A stretch of DNA of 64,000 bases from Glaciecola sp964446865 (GCA_964446865.1 CAYURD010000001.1:155795-219794); one strand, 5' to 3'. Shown: positions 25,508 through 36,600, counted from the stretch's first letter. Notes: generated by a model from the letters alone, not told the origin. Numbers and translations are program-made.

Positions 25508-27043
25508 ATGAAGCCCTCTTTACAGTTAAAGTTCAGTCAACAGCTGACCATGACACCACAATTGCAACAAGCGATAAAGCTCTTGCAACTCTCGACACTT
25601 GACCTACAACAAGAAATTCAAGAAGCATTAGAATCAAACCCACTATTAGAAACCGCAGAAAACACCGAAAGTGAATACACCGCGTCTGATTCGAACAATA
25701 GTGACGCACAAACGCTAGATTCACGCACAGACAACGAACAAAACAGCAGCAAAGTAGAAACAGTCGATGCATCCACCGCTAATGGAGAGAGTGATGTTAG
25801 CGATCCGATGGATAGCCACGAGGCACTTGAAAATCGAGATTTACCAAATGATCTTCCCCTCGACAGCTCATGGGAAGAATATTTAGGCTCAACCTCAGCG
25901 CCAACTCGCATGACAGGTGCAAATCCTGACGATGACTATGTGTTTCAAGGTGAAACCACTGAATCAATCCAAGACCATTTAATGTGGCAGGTCGAATTAA
26001 CACATTTTAGTGATATTGATAAATCAATTGCGATTGCGATAATCGATTCTATTGACGAATCTGGTTACTTAACCATCTCTAGCGAAGAGTTGCTTGAAAG
26101 TTTGGACAACGAAGAAATTGAATTAGATGAGATTGAATGCGTGCTAAAACGGGTACAGCGTTTCGATCCAATAGGCTCAGGAGCGCGCACCGTAACCGAA
26201 TGCCTACTTGTGCAGCTTGAACAATTTGATGAACAAACCCCTTGGCTTAGTCAAGCTCGGGATTTAATAACCGAACATGCTGATTTACTGAGTAGTAAGG
26301 ACTATCGGACCTTAATGCGTAAAACGCGCCTTAAAGAAGAGCAGCTTCGGGAAGTAATGCGTTTACTTAAAACGCTAAATCCCCGTCCAGGAAGCGTGAT
26401 TTCAGCCAGAGAACCCGAATACATAGTGCCTGATGTAAACGTATATAAGAAAAAAGGTGTGTGGACGGTTGAGCTAAATAATGAAGCTTTGCCAGCATTA
26501 ACCGTTAATGAAACGTACGCAAAACTATCAAAAACAACAAATAATCCGAACGATTCTCAATATATAAAGTCTCATTTACAAGAAGCTAAATGGTTTATAA
26601 AAAGTTTAGAGAGTCGTAACGAAACCCTATTGAAAGTGTCGCACTGTATAGTCGCCAAGCAGAGAGAGTTTTTTGAACTTGGCCCAGAGAAGATGCAACC
26701 CATGGTGCTAAACGATGTTGCCGAGATGGTAGACATGCACGAATCGACTATTTCTAGGGTGACCACGCAAAAATATATGCATACGCCACGTGGTATTTTT
26801 GAATTGAAATATTTCTTTTCGTCTCACGTATCTACTGAATCTGGCGAAAATTGCTCTTCTACCGCGATTCGTGCATTTATTAAAAAACTAGTGGCTGATG
26901 AGCCTGCAAATAAACCATTAAGTGATAGCAAAATTGCGCAAATGCTCGCTGACAAAGGTATTAATGTTGCTCGGCGAACAATTGCAAAATACAGGGAATC
27001 ATTGAATATTCCCCCTTCAAATCAACGAAAAAGCCTTGTTTAA
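25508..27043 (+). CDS. rpoN: RNA polymerase sigma-54 factor RpoN
   Basis: Alternative sigma factor for -24/-12 promoters that needs enhancer-binding ATPases. Region I is Gln/Leu-rich (SLQLKFSQQLTMTPQLQQAI), region II is acidic (about residues 50-120), and region III holds the core-binding part, the HTH and the RpoN box (ARRTIAKYRESLNIPPSNQR). It has 511 residues. It lies 91 bases after lptB, the conserved gammaproteobacterial order, and leads the nitrogen-PTS genes. Confidence 0.97.
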   Translation: MKPSLQLKFSQQLTMTPQLQQAIKLLQLSTLDLQQEIQEALESNPLLETAENTESEYTASDSNNSDAQTLDSRTDNEQNSSKVETVDASTANGESDVSDPMDSHEALENRDLPNDLPLDSSWEEYLGSTSAPTRMTGANPDDDYVFQGETTESIQDHLMWQVELTHFSDIDKSIAIAIIDSIDESGYLTISSEELLESLDNEEIELDEIECVLKRVQRFDPIGSGARTVTECLLVQLEQFDEQTPWLSQARDLITEHADLLSSKDYRTLMRKTRLKEEQLREVMRLLKTLNPRPGSVISAREPEYIVPDVNVYKKKGVWTVELNNEALPALTVNETYAKLSKTTNNPNDSQYIKSHLQEAKWFIKSLESRNETLLKVSHCIVAKQREFFELGPEKMQPMVLNDVAEMVDMHESTISRVTTQKYMHTPRGIFELKYFFSSHVSTESGENCSSTAIRAFIKKLVADEPANKPLSDSKIAQMLADKGINVARRTIAKYRESLNIPPSNQRKSLV

Positions 27044-27068
27044 GGCAATGTAAAAGAGGACCAATAAT

Positions 27069-27356
27069 ATGCAAATTAACCTTACCGGTCATCACGTCGA
27101 TATCACTGACTCGTTACGAAATTACGTCGATACAAAATTTGAAAAGCTAGAACGGCACTTTGATCATATTAATAATGTTCACGTCATTTTAAACGTTGAA
27201 AAGCTAAACCAAAAAGCTGAAGCGACTATGCATCTCAATGGTGGTGAAGTGTTCGCCAACTCAGAGCATACAGACATGTACGCAGCGATAGACTCATTAA
27301 TAGACAAACTCGATAGACAAGTCATTAAACATAAAGAAAAACTGAAACGCCACTAA
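27069..27356 (+). CDS. hpf: Ribosome hibernation promoting factor
   Basis: Short HPF that helps form inactive 100S ribosomes in stationary phase. It has 95 residues beginning MQINLTGHHVDITDSLRNYV, with the characteristic EVFANSEHTDMYAAIDSLID segment. It lacks the long-HPF C-terminal domain. AGAGGA precedes the ATG. Lies between rpoN and ptsN as in E. coli. Confidence 0.95.
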   Translation: MQINLTGHHVDITDSLRNYVDTKFEKLERHFDHINNVHVILNVEKLNQKAEATMHLNGGEVFANSEHTDMYAAIDSLIDKLDRQVIKHKEKLKRH

Positions 27357-27365
27357 GCATTATCT

Positions 27366-27809
27366 ATGATCATTAATGACATCATTTCACTTGACCGAAC
27401 TCAATGTTCGGTTGAGTGCCAAAGTAAAAAACGGATTTTTGAAGTAATCTCTGAAATCGCTGTACAACAATCCCCTGAATTAGACCAAGTCGAAGTACTA
27501 TCTAGTTTGCTTAGCCGAGAAAAAATGGGCAGCACTGGGATTGGGCATGGCATTGCCATTCCACACGGCAAAATTACCGGCTTAAGCCAAATGATTGCGG
27601 TTATTGTCACTAGCAACCAGCCTATCGAGTTTGATGCAATTGACAGCCAACCCGTGGATATATTTTTTGCGATATTAGTACCAGAAGAGCAAACTGACAA
27701 GCACATCCAAGCATTGTCTGGTATCGCCCGAAAACTTAGTAACAAAGATACTGTAAAAGCGATTAGAAGCGCCAACAATAAAAACGAGATAGTAGCCGCA
27801 CTCGCGTAA
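27366..27809 (+). CDS. ptsN: Nitrogen-PTS enzyme IIA (PtsN)
   Basis: EIIA-Ntr, the terminal phosphocarrier of the regulatory nitrogen PTS, controlling potassium and nitrogen responses. It has 147 residues with the active-site His67 in STGIGHGIAIPHGKI and the PTS_EIIA_2 core FFAILVPEEQTDKHIQALSG. It lies 9 bases after hpf. Its phosphodonor NPr is encoded three genes on. Confidence 0.95.
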   Translation: MIINDIISLDRTQCSVECQSKKRIFEVISEIAVQQSPELDQVEVLSSLLSREKMGSTGIGHGIAIPHGKITGLSQMIAVIVTSNQPIEFDAIDSQPVDIFFAILVPEEQTDKHIQALSGIARKLSNKDTVKAIRSANNKNEIVAALA

Positions 27810-27827
27810 CATATTAGCACTACCAAA

Positions 27828-27896
27828 TTAGCTCTACCAAATTGGCTCTGTCAACTGGCTCTGTCAACTGGCTCTGTCAAACTGGCTCTGTATAAA
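27828..27896. repeat. Five tandem 13-14-bp units after ptsN
   Basis: Near-identical units of the form ttggctctgtcaac start about every 13-14 bases (GCTCT at 27831, 27845, 27858, 27871 and 27885). The array begins 19 bases after the ptsN stop and fills most of the 128-base gap to rapZ. It has no dyad symmetry, so it is not a terminator. Confidence 0.85.
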
Positions 27897-27937
27897 TAAC
27901 ACGCCAACAAACATGTAAACTACCAAAAGGCCATAAA

Positions 27938-28828
27938 ATGAAATTACTCATAATTAGCGGTAGATCAGGCTCTGGTAAGTCTATTGCACTTCGTGCCTTA
28001 GAAGATTTGGGTTACTACTGTGTTGACAATATCCCCGTCGCCCTCCTTCCTACACTGACACATACCATTGTTGAGCAGCACGAATTAGTTGCGGTCAGTG
28101 TGGATGTAAGAAATATTCCTGAATCCGATAACGAAATTGCCGAACTCTTAAATTACCTACCCGAGTTTTGGGAAATCACGATTATCTTTTTAGATGCCAG
28201 CGATGATGTACTCATAAAAAGATACAGTGAAACACGTCGATTGCACCCATTATTTAAACGAAGCAATTCATTGATTGATGCGATTAACGAGGAACGGGCT
28301 ATACTTGTGCCGTTAGCCGAGAAAGCTGATCTGCATATCACAACAGACGATCTATCGGTGCATGATCTCGCCGAACTAGTTCGCGAAAGAGTGCTTGGTA
28401 AAAAAAGCTCAGACTTAATTATTGTTTTTGAATCATTTGGATTTAAGTATGGTATTCCAAAAGACGCAGATTATGTATTTGATGTGCGTTTTTTACCTAA
28501 TCCTCACTGGGATCCCGACTTGCGGCCATTAACGGGCCTAGACGGCCCTGTTGAATTATTTTTATCGGGCCAGCCTCTTGTGATGAAGCTTATTTGGCAA
28601 ATTCAGAACTTTGTGACGACTTGGCTGCCGCATTTAGAGCGGAATAATCGTTCGTATGTCACCATTGCCATTGGTTGTACAGGTGGACAGCATCGTTCAG
28701 TTTTTGTTGCGCAGAACTTAGCAGAAGCGTTTAAGGCAAGTCATGGCGATGTTCAAGTTAAACATCGGGAGTTGGGATCAAGTAAAGCACTAGAACATTC
28801 TGCAGAAAATACGACTCAAAGCACCTAG
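27938..28828 (+). CDS. rapZ: RNase adapter protein RapZ
   Basis: RNA-binding adapter that guides RNase E to the GlmZ small RNA and so tunes GlmS and amino-sugar supply. An N-terminal P-loop (SGRSGSGKS, residues 7-15) and a Walker B-like VSVDVRNIPES are present. The C-terminal domain has the conserved YGIPKDADYVFDVRFLPNPH and CTGGQHRSV. It has 296 residues, slightly longer than E. coli RapZ through a Ser/Thr-rich tail. AAGG ribosome site. Conserved position between ptsN and ptsO. Confidence 0.95.
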   Translation: MKLLIISGRSGSGKSIALRALEDLGYYCVDNIPVALLPTLTHTIVEQHELVAVSVDVRNIPESDNEIAELLNYLPEFWEITIIFLDASDDVLIKRYSETRRLHPLFKRSNSLIDAINEERAILVPLAEKADLHITTDDLSVHDLAELVRERVLGKKSSDLIIVFESFGFKYGIPKDADYVFDVRFLPNPHWDPDLRPLTGLDGPVELFLSGQPLVMKLIWQIQNFVTTWLPHLERNNRSYVTIAIGCTGGQHRSVFVAQNLAEAFKASHGDVQVKHRELGSSKALEHSAENTTQST

Positions 28829-28876
28829 CCTTAGCCAGCACGAGCAGTAGATAAATGCAGAAGGAGTATACGCGTT

Positions 28877-29149
28877 ATGAAAGTAGTAAAAACCTTAACT
28901 ATCTTAAACAAACTTGGTTTACATGCTCGCGCAGCAACTAAATTAGTGCAAATTGCAAATAGCTATACCTGCGATATTCAACTACAACAGGGCGATCAAA
29001 GCGCGCCCGCCAACAGTGTTCTTGCCTTACTAATGCTAGAAAGCAGTCAAGGAAAGCAAGTTACTGTTAGTTGTGAAGGCGAAGACGCTCAATCTGCCTT
29101 AGATGAAATAGAGTACTTGATCGTTAACAAATTTGATGAAGGCGAATAA
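28877..29149 (+). CDS. ptsO: Nitrogen-PTS phosphocarrier NPr
   Basis: HPr-like carrier that passes phosphate from EI-Ntr to PtsN. It has 90 residues with the active His16 (NKLGLHARAATKLVQ) and the regulatory-loop region NSVLALLMLESSQGKQV. A perfect AGAAGGAG ribosome site precedes the ATG. It is followed after 12 bases by mgtE. Confidence 0.95.
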   Translation: MKVVKTLTILNKLGLHARAATKLVQIANSYTCDIQLQQGDQSAPANSVLALLMLESSQGKQVTVSCEGEDAQSALDEIEYLIVNKFDEGE

Positions 29150-29161
29150 CACGACACAAAT

Positions 29162-30520
29162 ATGTCCGAAACCCTAGACGCAAGTAATACACAAGCTCGA
29201 CTAATCAGCATTAATGATTCTCTTAGTGCCGGTGCATTTGTGCGCGTACGTAGCTTGCTTCATAACATACCTGCTGGTGATGTTGCTTTATTATTAGAGT
29301 CGTCCCCCACCAAAACGCGCACACAATTATGGAAGATGCTAGATGCAGACTTTCATGGTGATGTGTTAGAAGAATTATCTGAAGACGTTCGTAATGGCAT
29401 TATTAGCAAAATGATGCCATCTAGTGTTGTTGATGCACTAGAAGACATGGACACCGATGACCTAGCTGAAACGCTAAGCACGCTACCAGAGGATGTCTTA
29501 CAAAGCATATTGACGTCAATGGACGCGCAAGACCGCCAACGCGCAGAAAAAGCCTTGTCTTATGGAGAAGACACCGCCGGCTTTATTATGAATACCGACA
29601 CCATCACTTTGCGCCCTGAAGTGAGTATTGACGTGGTCATCCGATACTTACGCCTTAAGTCTGAATTACCTGAAAATACCGATACCTTGTATGTTGTCAA
29701 CCGGCAAGATACGCTTATTGGCACCGTTTCGTTAGCTCGTTTATTAACCTCACACCCTGAGGTTAGCGTTGCAGAAATAATGGACGATGAACCCGACTCG
29801 CTCAACGCTAATTTGCAAGAACGCGAAGTCGCCAGCATGTTTGAGCGCTATGATTGGTTATCGGCGGCGGTGGTAAATGAAGAAGGCAAGCTACTTGGAC
29901 GTATTACTATTGATGATGTTGTTGACATCATCAGGGAAGATGCCGAACACTCGATGATGAGTATGGCGGGCTTAGATGACGAAGAAGATACATTTGCGCC
30001 TGTGGGTCAATCAACCAAGCGCCGTTCTGTATGGCTAGGCGTGAATTTAGTCACCGCATTGCTAGCTGCCGCAGTAAGCGATATGTTTGAAGCAACATTG
30101 AGTCAACTCGCCGTACTGGCCATTTTAAACACCATCGTCCCTAGTATGGGCGGTGTGGCAGGCAATCAAACCCTGACGCTAGTTATACGCGGTATGGCGC
30201 TTGGCCACGTATCAAATACAAACAGCTTATGGTTGGTTAGAAAAGAGCTCGCTATCGGATTCTTAAACGGTTTAATTTGGGCAAGTTTAATCGCATCGGT
30301 AATTGCATTGTGGAAACAAGATTATGTGCTTGGCGGTGTTATTGCATTTGCCATGATGATGAACATGATTGCCGCAGGCCTAGCAGGTGCCACCTTACCG
30401 ATTGTGATGAAAAAGATGAACATTGACCCCGCATTAGCTGGCAGTGTTATCTTGACGACCATCACCGACGTCGTCGGTATTTTTGCCTTTTTAGGCACAG
30501 CGACATTGTTTTTACTGTAA
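29162..30520 (+). CDS. mgtE: Magnesium transporter MgtE
   Basis: Mg2+-gated channel of the MgtE family, 452 residues. Order: N domain of helical repeats (about 20-135, LEDMDTDDLAETLSTLPEDV), a CBS pair (about 140-265), then five membrane helices with the pore motif PSMGGVAGNQTLTLVIRGMA. The link to the ptsO operon (12-base gap) is common in gammaproteobacteria. It is convergent with arcB, the two stop codons being 2 bases apart, with no terminator in between. Confidence 0.95.
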   Translation: MSETLDASNTQARLISINDSLSAGAFVRVRSLLHNIPAGDVALLLESSPTKTRTQLWKMLDADFHGDVLEELSEDVRNGIISKMMPSSVVDALEDMDTDDLAETLSTLPEDVLQSILTSMDAQDRQRAEKALSYGEDTAGFIMNTDTITLRPEVSIDVVIRYLRLKSELPENTDTLYVVNRQDTLIGTVSLARLLTSHPEVSVAEIMDDEPDSLNANLQEREVASMFERYDWLSAAVVNEEGKLLGRITIDDVVDIIREDAEHSMMSMAGLDDEEDTFAPVGQSTKRRSVWLGVNLVTALLAAAVSDMFEATLSQLAVLAILNTIVPSMGGVAGNQTLTLVIRGMALGHVSNTNSLWLVRKELAIGFLNGLIWASLIASVIALWKQDYVLGGVIAFAMMMNMIAAGLAGATLPIVMKKMNIDPALAGSVILTTITDVVGIFAFLGTATLFLL

Positions 30521-30522
30521 AG

Positions 30523-32883
30523 CTAATCGTCAAATTGCTGCTGTTTTAGCCATTCGTGTAAATACGGCACATCTTGCTGTATTGCCATTTGCAATTGCTC
30601 TACCCACTCGTGAACATTTTCCCACCAGGCAGGATGGTCGCCTTGTTGTATTTGATTAGCCGAGCCTTGTACTCTTGATAAGCCTACTGAGCCTGCTGCA
30701 CCTTTTATTTTGTGTGCTTGTGAACAAACCTCATCTTTGTCATCGGCGGCTAAAGAAACATTTAAAATTTCCATATACTCTGGAATTTTATCTTCAAATA
30801 CCGCAAGACTTGCCTCGACCATGCCTTCGCCAATAGTTTCAATCAACATATTTAACAAATCAGTTTCGAGCACGTTTTGTTTTTCTTGTTCAATCATTAC
30901 TTGTCCTTTTGGTGAAGCAACATTGGGTAGGTCATCTCTTAAGTCTGTCGCAAATAGCTCGTTAAAAACTGAAATAATGCGACTCTTTTTAATGGGCTTG
31001 GCGATAACGTCATCCATGCCGCTTTGCAAGTATTCTTCTCTTGTTTTAATCACGTTAGCCGTTAACGCCACCATTGGTGTGCGCAGCACAAGGTCTTCTT
31101 CTAACAGCGTTTTGGCAACATCAAAGCCCGTCATATCTGGAAGCTGAATATCAAGTAAAATTAAGTCAAAAGTCGTTTCTTTGACCATATCAATGGCATC
31201 TTGACCATTCATTGCAACAGCAACCTGCTGTCCAAGCTTCTCAAGCAAGGCTTTTGCAACCATCACATTAAGCTCTATATCTTCAACTAGTAAAATATTA
31301 AGCCCTGTCACCCGCAACTCTTCTGCATCAGGCGCTTGATGAGATATGTTGACTGGCAAAGTGATTTCAAAACAAGTGCCTTTATTTATTTCGCTATTAA
31401 CACGAATATGGCCATTCATTTTATCGACCATTTGTTTACAGATAGCCAAGCCAATGCCAGTACCTGTCGCCGATTGAAAGTCATCTCGTTGCACTTGATA
31501 ATACATGGCAAAAATTTTGTCGAGCTGGTCTTTATCAATGCCAATACCGGTATCTTGGATGGTAAACATGATTTCTGCTTGGGTACTACTTTGTATTGTT
31601 GCCGACATCGTCAACGACACGCTACCCGATGGTGTAAATTTGACCGCGTTAAACAGCATATTCCACAAAACTTGGCGTAAACGCGTGCCGTCGGCTTCAA
31701 AAGCAAGTGGCACAGGCTCAACGATTTCCCAATTGAATTTAAGGTTTTTATCAGCCGCTAGTAATTTGATGATACTGGCGATCTCATTCACGAAGTTTGC
31801 GGTGTTAACGGTTTTGTATTGCATCTCGACTTTGTCGCGGTCAAGTTTATCAAGGTCAATAATGTCGTTAAATATGTTTCCTAGCGTAATTGCACTGGCG
31901 TAAATGGTACTCACCCATTCAAACTGCTCGGCATTAAGTTTTGTGTCACGCAGCATTCGCGCTAGCCCAACAATACCATTTAGAGGCGTACGTAATTCGT
32001 GTGAAATAGTCGCGATAAATTTGGTTTTATCTTTACTGGCCTGCTCAATGGCTAATTGTGATTGCTTTCGCTCTGTCATGTCTCGACCAAAGGCGAGTAG
32101 GCCTAAACGTCGACCTTTTTGGTCAAAAAATGGAACTTTGCGCATTTCAAAATATCGGCGTCGGTCGTCTGCAAACTTTAACCATAGCTCTTCAGTGATA
32201 GGCGAATTAGTTTCTAAGACTTCTTGGTCAGATGCGGCCACTTGCGCCGCCAGCTCTTCATCATAAACTTGGTGGGGTGACAAGCCAACAAGTTGCTCTT
32301 CTGTTTTACCCGTAAGTGCTTCAGCCACTTTATTACAACCGGCAAAGCGCCCTTCTTCATTGCGGTAATAAATCAAATCCGGCGATGCATCAATAATAGA
32401 ACGAGTGAGAGTAGATAGTCGGCGAGACTCTAATTCTTGTTCTGATTTTTCTTTTATTTCTTGCTCAAGTTTGGCAAACATTGATTCACGCTCTGTTTGA
32501 GCATGCTTGCGCTGTTCAATTTCATAATTAAGTTGGCGTATATTGTTTTGCAATTCTCTATTTAAGATAACATCGTGGCGACGAAGTCTCTCAAGCTGCG
32601 AGACAGCCTCTTCAAGGTTGATACGAGAATGGTCAAGCTCTTTCACTAGTTTACTAAAAAAGTATAACAAGCACGGTGCACCAATAATCGTTAGCACAGC
32701 TGCGGTTATCAAATCGTCAACTTGAGGAACGCTTCCTTGCAAAAATCGAACGGCATAAGAGCCTGCTAAAACAAATAATAACATGCATAAAACAAACAAA
32801 ACGCCGACTTTTATGGTGCCAATTTTGTCAACAAACCTAGCGAAGCGAATTGCCCATGAGTTACCTGTTTTTTTTGTCAGCAT
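30523..32883 (-). CDS. arcB: Aerobic respiration control sensor kinase ArcB
   Basis: Hybrid histidine kinase that senses the quinone pool and phosphorylates ArcA. The 786 residues comprise two N-terminal membrane helices (about 24-78), a coiled coil, a PAS domain (DLIYYRNEEGRFAGCNKVAE), HisKA (ISHELRTPLNGIVGLARML), HATPase_c, a receiver domain (LNILLVEDIELN, LILLDIQLPDMTG) and an HPt domain (SQAHKIKGAAGSVGLSRVQ). This tripartite layout and the N-terminus match ArcB. Its position next to gltB, divergently transcribed, is the same as in E. coli. Confidence 0.95.
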   Translation of the reverse strand: MLTKKTGNSWAIRFARFVDKIGTIKVGVLFVLCMLLFVLAGSYAVRFLQGSVPQVDDLITAAVLTIIGAPCLLYFFSKLVKELDHSRINLEEAVSQLERLRRHDVILNRELQNNIRQLNYEIEQRKHAQTERESMFAKLEQEIKEKSEQELESRRLSTLTRSIIDASPDLIYYRNEEGRFAGCNKVAEALTGKTEEQLVGLSPHQVYDEELAAQVAASDQEVLETNSPITEELWLKFADDRRRYFEMRKVPFFDQKGRRLGLLAFGRDMTERKQSQLAIEQASKDKTKFIATISHELRTPLNGIVGLARMLRDTKLNAEQFEWVSTIYASAITLGNIFNDIIDLDKLDRDKVEMQYKTVNTANFVNEIASIIKLLAADKNLKFNWEIVEPVPLAFEADGTRLRQVLWNMLFNAVKFTPSGSVSLTMSATIQSSTQAEIMFTIQDTGIGIDKDQLDKIFAMYYQVQRDDFQSATGTGIGLAICKQMVDKMNGHIRVNSEINKGTCFEITLPVNISHQAPDAEELRVTGLNILLVEDIELNVMVAKALLEKLGQQVAVAMNGQDAIDMVKETTFDLILLDIQLPDMTGFDVAKTLLEEDLVLRTPMVALTANVIKTREEYLQSGMDDVIAKPIKKSRIISVFNELFATDLRDDLPNVASPKGQVMIEQEKQNVLETDLLNMLIETIGEGMVEASLAVFEDKIPEYMEILNVSLAADDKDEVCSQAHKIKGAAGSVGLSRVQGSANQIQQGDHPAWWENVHEWVEQLQMAIQQDVPYLHEWLKQQQFDD

Positions 32884-33607
32884 AGTGTTTTGATTACTTC
32901 TTAATTTGTTATTAGTGATTTATACAAGTACCTTCACAGACTAGGTCTTGCGAAAGACGTTTTTGATAAGTAAACAACGCAGTTTTTGTATGTAGTCGCA
33001 TGCTATCAAGAAATCAGCATCGGGTGTAGTGCTAGATGAGCAATCAGCTTTTTTCAGGCCACCGAATTCACTTTAATCGAAGCAAACCACAAGAAAACAT
33101 CAGAAAGTGTCGTAAGGCCTAGTTTACTCACTTTTTTCTAATAATTATGCGTTAATTGGCAACTTTACTGAATGGATATTAAAATACATGAAGATAAAAA
33201 GGTTGTAAAAACAACTATTTTTAACACATTATTTACGTCAAGCGTCAAAAATTCGTCGCCTTTTTGCGACAATAATAAAAACTATATAATCTACTAAATC
33301 AATAACTTAATTACATTCGCTTTGATTAAACTGAAGAATATAAGGCCTATGAATTGATTTCTGACGCGTAAGTAGGTATTTTCAACATCCCGCTTAGTGG
33401 AATGAATAAAAATTCGATACGCAAGAGTATCCTCAAACAGCTAACGACGTCGACACTAAAAACAACAATAATTCGACAAGACAATAGTGAAATCACATCA
33501 GGCGCTGTAATGCCTCGGTGGATAGTTAAAATCTTATTCTGATAAAGAAAGATTCTACACATTTTAAAGTGCGTTTTTGGCATTGGGCCTGCGCTATGGA
33601 GTATTAT
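32884..33607. other. 724-base divergent spacer between arcB and gltB
   Basis: It contains the probable gltB promoter at about 33264-33290 and a leader of about 310 bases. Two short dyads lie at 33202-33215 (GTTGT/ACAAC) and 33255-33270 (GTCGC/GCGAC); the second overlaps the -35 region and could be an operator. A 46-codon frame (33402-33542, ATG to TGA) lies in the leader but lacks a well-spaced ribosome site. No tRNA, terminator or other RNA was recognised. The arcB-proximal 300 bases show nothing clear. Confidence 0.5.
33264..33290 (+). promoter_or_regulatory. Candidate gltB promoter
   Basis: A perfect TATAAT at 33285-33290 with TTGCGA at 33264-33269 (15-base spacer) or TTTTTG at 33261-33266 (18-base spacer). 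The -35 region lies within the right arm of the GTCGC/GCGAC dyad. Transcription would start near 33297, leaving a leader of about 310 bases. Confidence 0.5.
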
Positions 33608-36600
33608 ATGGGTTTATACCATTCATCAGATTCAAAAGACAATTGTGGCTTTGGTCTCATTGCGCACACCGAAGGTGAATCAAGCCATCAGTTGGTAGCA
33701 ACTGCTATTGAGGGCTTAGACCGCATGCAACACCGTGGTGGCGTGGCGTCTGACGGAAAAACTGGCGACGGATGTGGATTGCTTCTGCAAAAACCTGATT
33801 CGTTCTTTAAGAAAGTGGCAATAGAAAATGGGTGGACCTTAAACAAAAATTATGCGGTTGGTATGGTGTTCCTATCTCAAGATCCAGTCAAAGCGCAGGC
33901 CGCTCGAGAGCTCTTAAACGAAGAGCTGCAAAAAGAAATGATCAGTGTACTTGGCTGGCGTGAGGTTCCTGTTGACCATAGCGTGTTAGGCGATTTAGCA
34001 AAAACCGGTGTACCGCAAATAGAGCAAGTATTCGTTAATGCGCCCAGTGGCTGGCTTGTGCCAGATTTAGAACGTCGCCTTTATATGGCCAGACGACGCA
34101 CCGAAAAGCGTATTGCTGGTGATGATGAGTTCTATGTCGCCTGCTTGTCGACCTTTGTTACGATATACAAAGGTTTGGTGATGCCAAAAGACCTGCCTAA
34201 ATTTTACCTAGATTTAGCGAACCCTGATTTACAATCATCAATTTGTGTATTCCATCAGCGCTTCTCAACTAACACATTGCCTAAATGGCCACTTGCACAG
34301 CCCTTTAGGTTTTTGGCACATAATGGCGAAATCAATACGATAAAAGGTAATCGTGATTGGGCCATTGCACGCACAGCTAAATTTGCGACACCACTTATTC
34401 CTGACCTAATGCAAGCCGCGCCGTTTGTAAATACTGAAGGCTCTGACAGTAGCTCTTTAGATAATATGCTAGAGCTATTTTTAGCTGGCGGAATGGACTT
34501 ATTCAGAGCGATGCGCCTATTAGTGCCGCCCGCTTATCAAAACAACAAAACCATGGATAAAGACTTACGCGCCTTTTATGAGTTTAATTCCATGCACATG
34601 GAACCATGGGATGGCCCAGCAGGCATAGTGTTAACAAATGGCCGCCACGTTGCTTGTAACCTTGACCGCAATGGCCTTAGACCTGCTCGTTACGTTATCA
34701 CTAAAAACGGCTTTATTACGCTAGCCTCTGAAATTGGTATTTGGGATTATGAGCAACAAGACGTTGTCGAAAAAGGCCGTGTTGGTCCTGGCGAAATGCT
34801 TGCTGTCGATACACACACTGGCAAAATTTGGCGCTCAAACGAAATTGATGAAGAGCTTAAATCACAGCATCCTTATGCTGAGTGGCTAGAATCACATATT
34901 GCCCGCTTAAAACCGCTGGAAGAATGTGACCCAGTGGAAATTGGCAAGCGCGCTTTTTCAGATGATGAAATGGCGACAATGCACAAACTATTTAATTACA
35001 GCTACGAAGAAATAAATCAAGTCGTAAAAGTACTCGCAAAAGACGGACAAGAAGCAGTTGGCTCTATGGGTGATGACACACCAATGGCCGTAATGTCCTC
35101 AAAAACGCGTACGCTCTATGATTACTTTAGACAACAATTTGCACAAGTAACCAATCCACCAATAGACTCTTTGCGTGAAAATCACGTTATGTCTCTAGCG
35201 ACATGTATTGGCCGTGAACAGAACGTGTTTAATGAAACAAGCGGATATGCGCACCGAGTATTGTTTGAGTCGCCAGTATTGGTCTACACAGATTTAGCGC
35301 AGCTGTCTAATTTCAGTGAAAAATACTATTACAACGAAAAAATCAGCCTTTTATACAAGCCCGAAGAAGGCCTTAAAAATGCCTTAAACAGAATATGTGA
35401 CGAAGTCGTAGACGCCGTCAAAAATAGAAACGCGGCCTTTGTTATTTTATCTGACCGCGATATTAGTAAAGATACCTTCCCAATACCCGCTGCGATGGCG
35501 GTAGGTGCCGTACAAAAAAGACTCGTTAACGACCAGTTACGATGTGATGCAAACATTGTAGTAGAAACGGGCTCAGCTCGTGACCCACATCACTTTGCCG
35601 TACTTATTGGTTTAGGCGCGACGGCTGTATACCCATACTTAGCTTACGAAACGGTTGAACAACTTGTTGCTAAAAACGACTTGGATATTAGTGCACTTGA
35701 TGCGATTAAAAATTACCGTAAAGGCATTAATAAAGGGCTGTTTAAAATCATGTCTAAAATGGGCATTAGCACCATTGCTAGCTATAGAAGCTCTAAGTTA
35801 TTTGAAGCGGTGGGGATCAACAAAGAAGTATGTGAGCTTTGTTTTGACGGTGTACCAAGTCGAATACAAGGTGCTAGCTTTGACGATTTTGAACAAGACC
35901 TTATCAACTCTTCACGTATTGCCTGGCTTGCACGCAAATCAATGTCACATGGCGGCTTACTAAAATACGTCCATGGCGGTGAATACCACGCTTACAACCC
36001 AGATGTCGTTAGCTCCTTACAAAAAGCGGTCGTCAGCGGTGAGTATAGTGACTACGATGTGTTTGCAAAACTGGTCAATGATCGTAATCCGAGTCATATC
36101 CGCGATTTAATGAAAATAAAATCGGGTGAAGCTATCGATATTAGCGAAGTGGAGCCAGCAGACAATTTATACAAACGTTTTGATACTGCCGCAATGTCTA
36201 TTGGCGCATTAAGCCCTGAAGCTCATGAAGCACTGGCTATCGCAATGAACAGGTTAGGCGGACAATCAAACTCAGGTGAAGGCGGCGAAGATCCTAAGCG
36301 CTTTAACACCGAGAAAAACTCAAAAATAAAACAAGTCGCCTCTGGCCGTTTTGGTGTAACACCGCATTACTTAATGAATGCGAATGTCATACAAATAAAG
36401 GTTGCTCAGGGTGCTAAACCTGGTGAAGGTGGTCAGTTACCTGGTGACAAGGTGAATAAATACATTGCCGAGCTGCGCTTTTCGGTGCCCGGCGTGACAT
36501 TAATATCGCCTCCGCCTCATCACGATATTTATTCTATTGAAGATTTGGCGCAGTTGATTTTTGACTTAAAACAAGTGAACCCAAGTGCACTCATTTCAGT

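Noticed and set aside
27401..27826. 141-codon minus-strand frame opposite ptsN
   Set aside because: Fully antisense to ptsN, whose active-site motif and length are unambiguous.
33347..33583. Minus-strand 78-codon frame in the arcB-gltB spacer
   Set aside because: No ribosome site, no recognisable product, and it would overlap the gltB leader.
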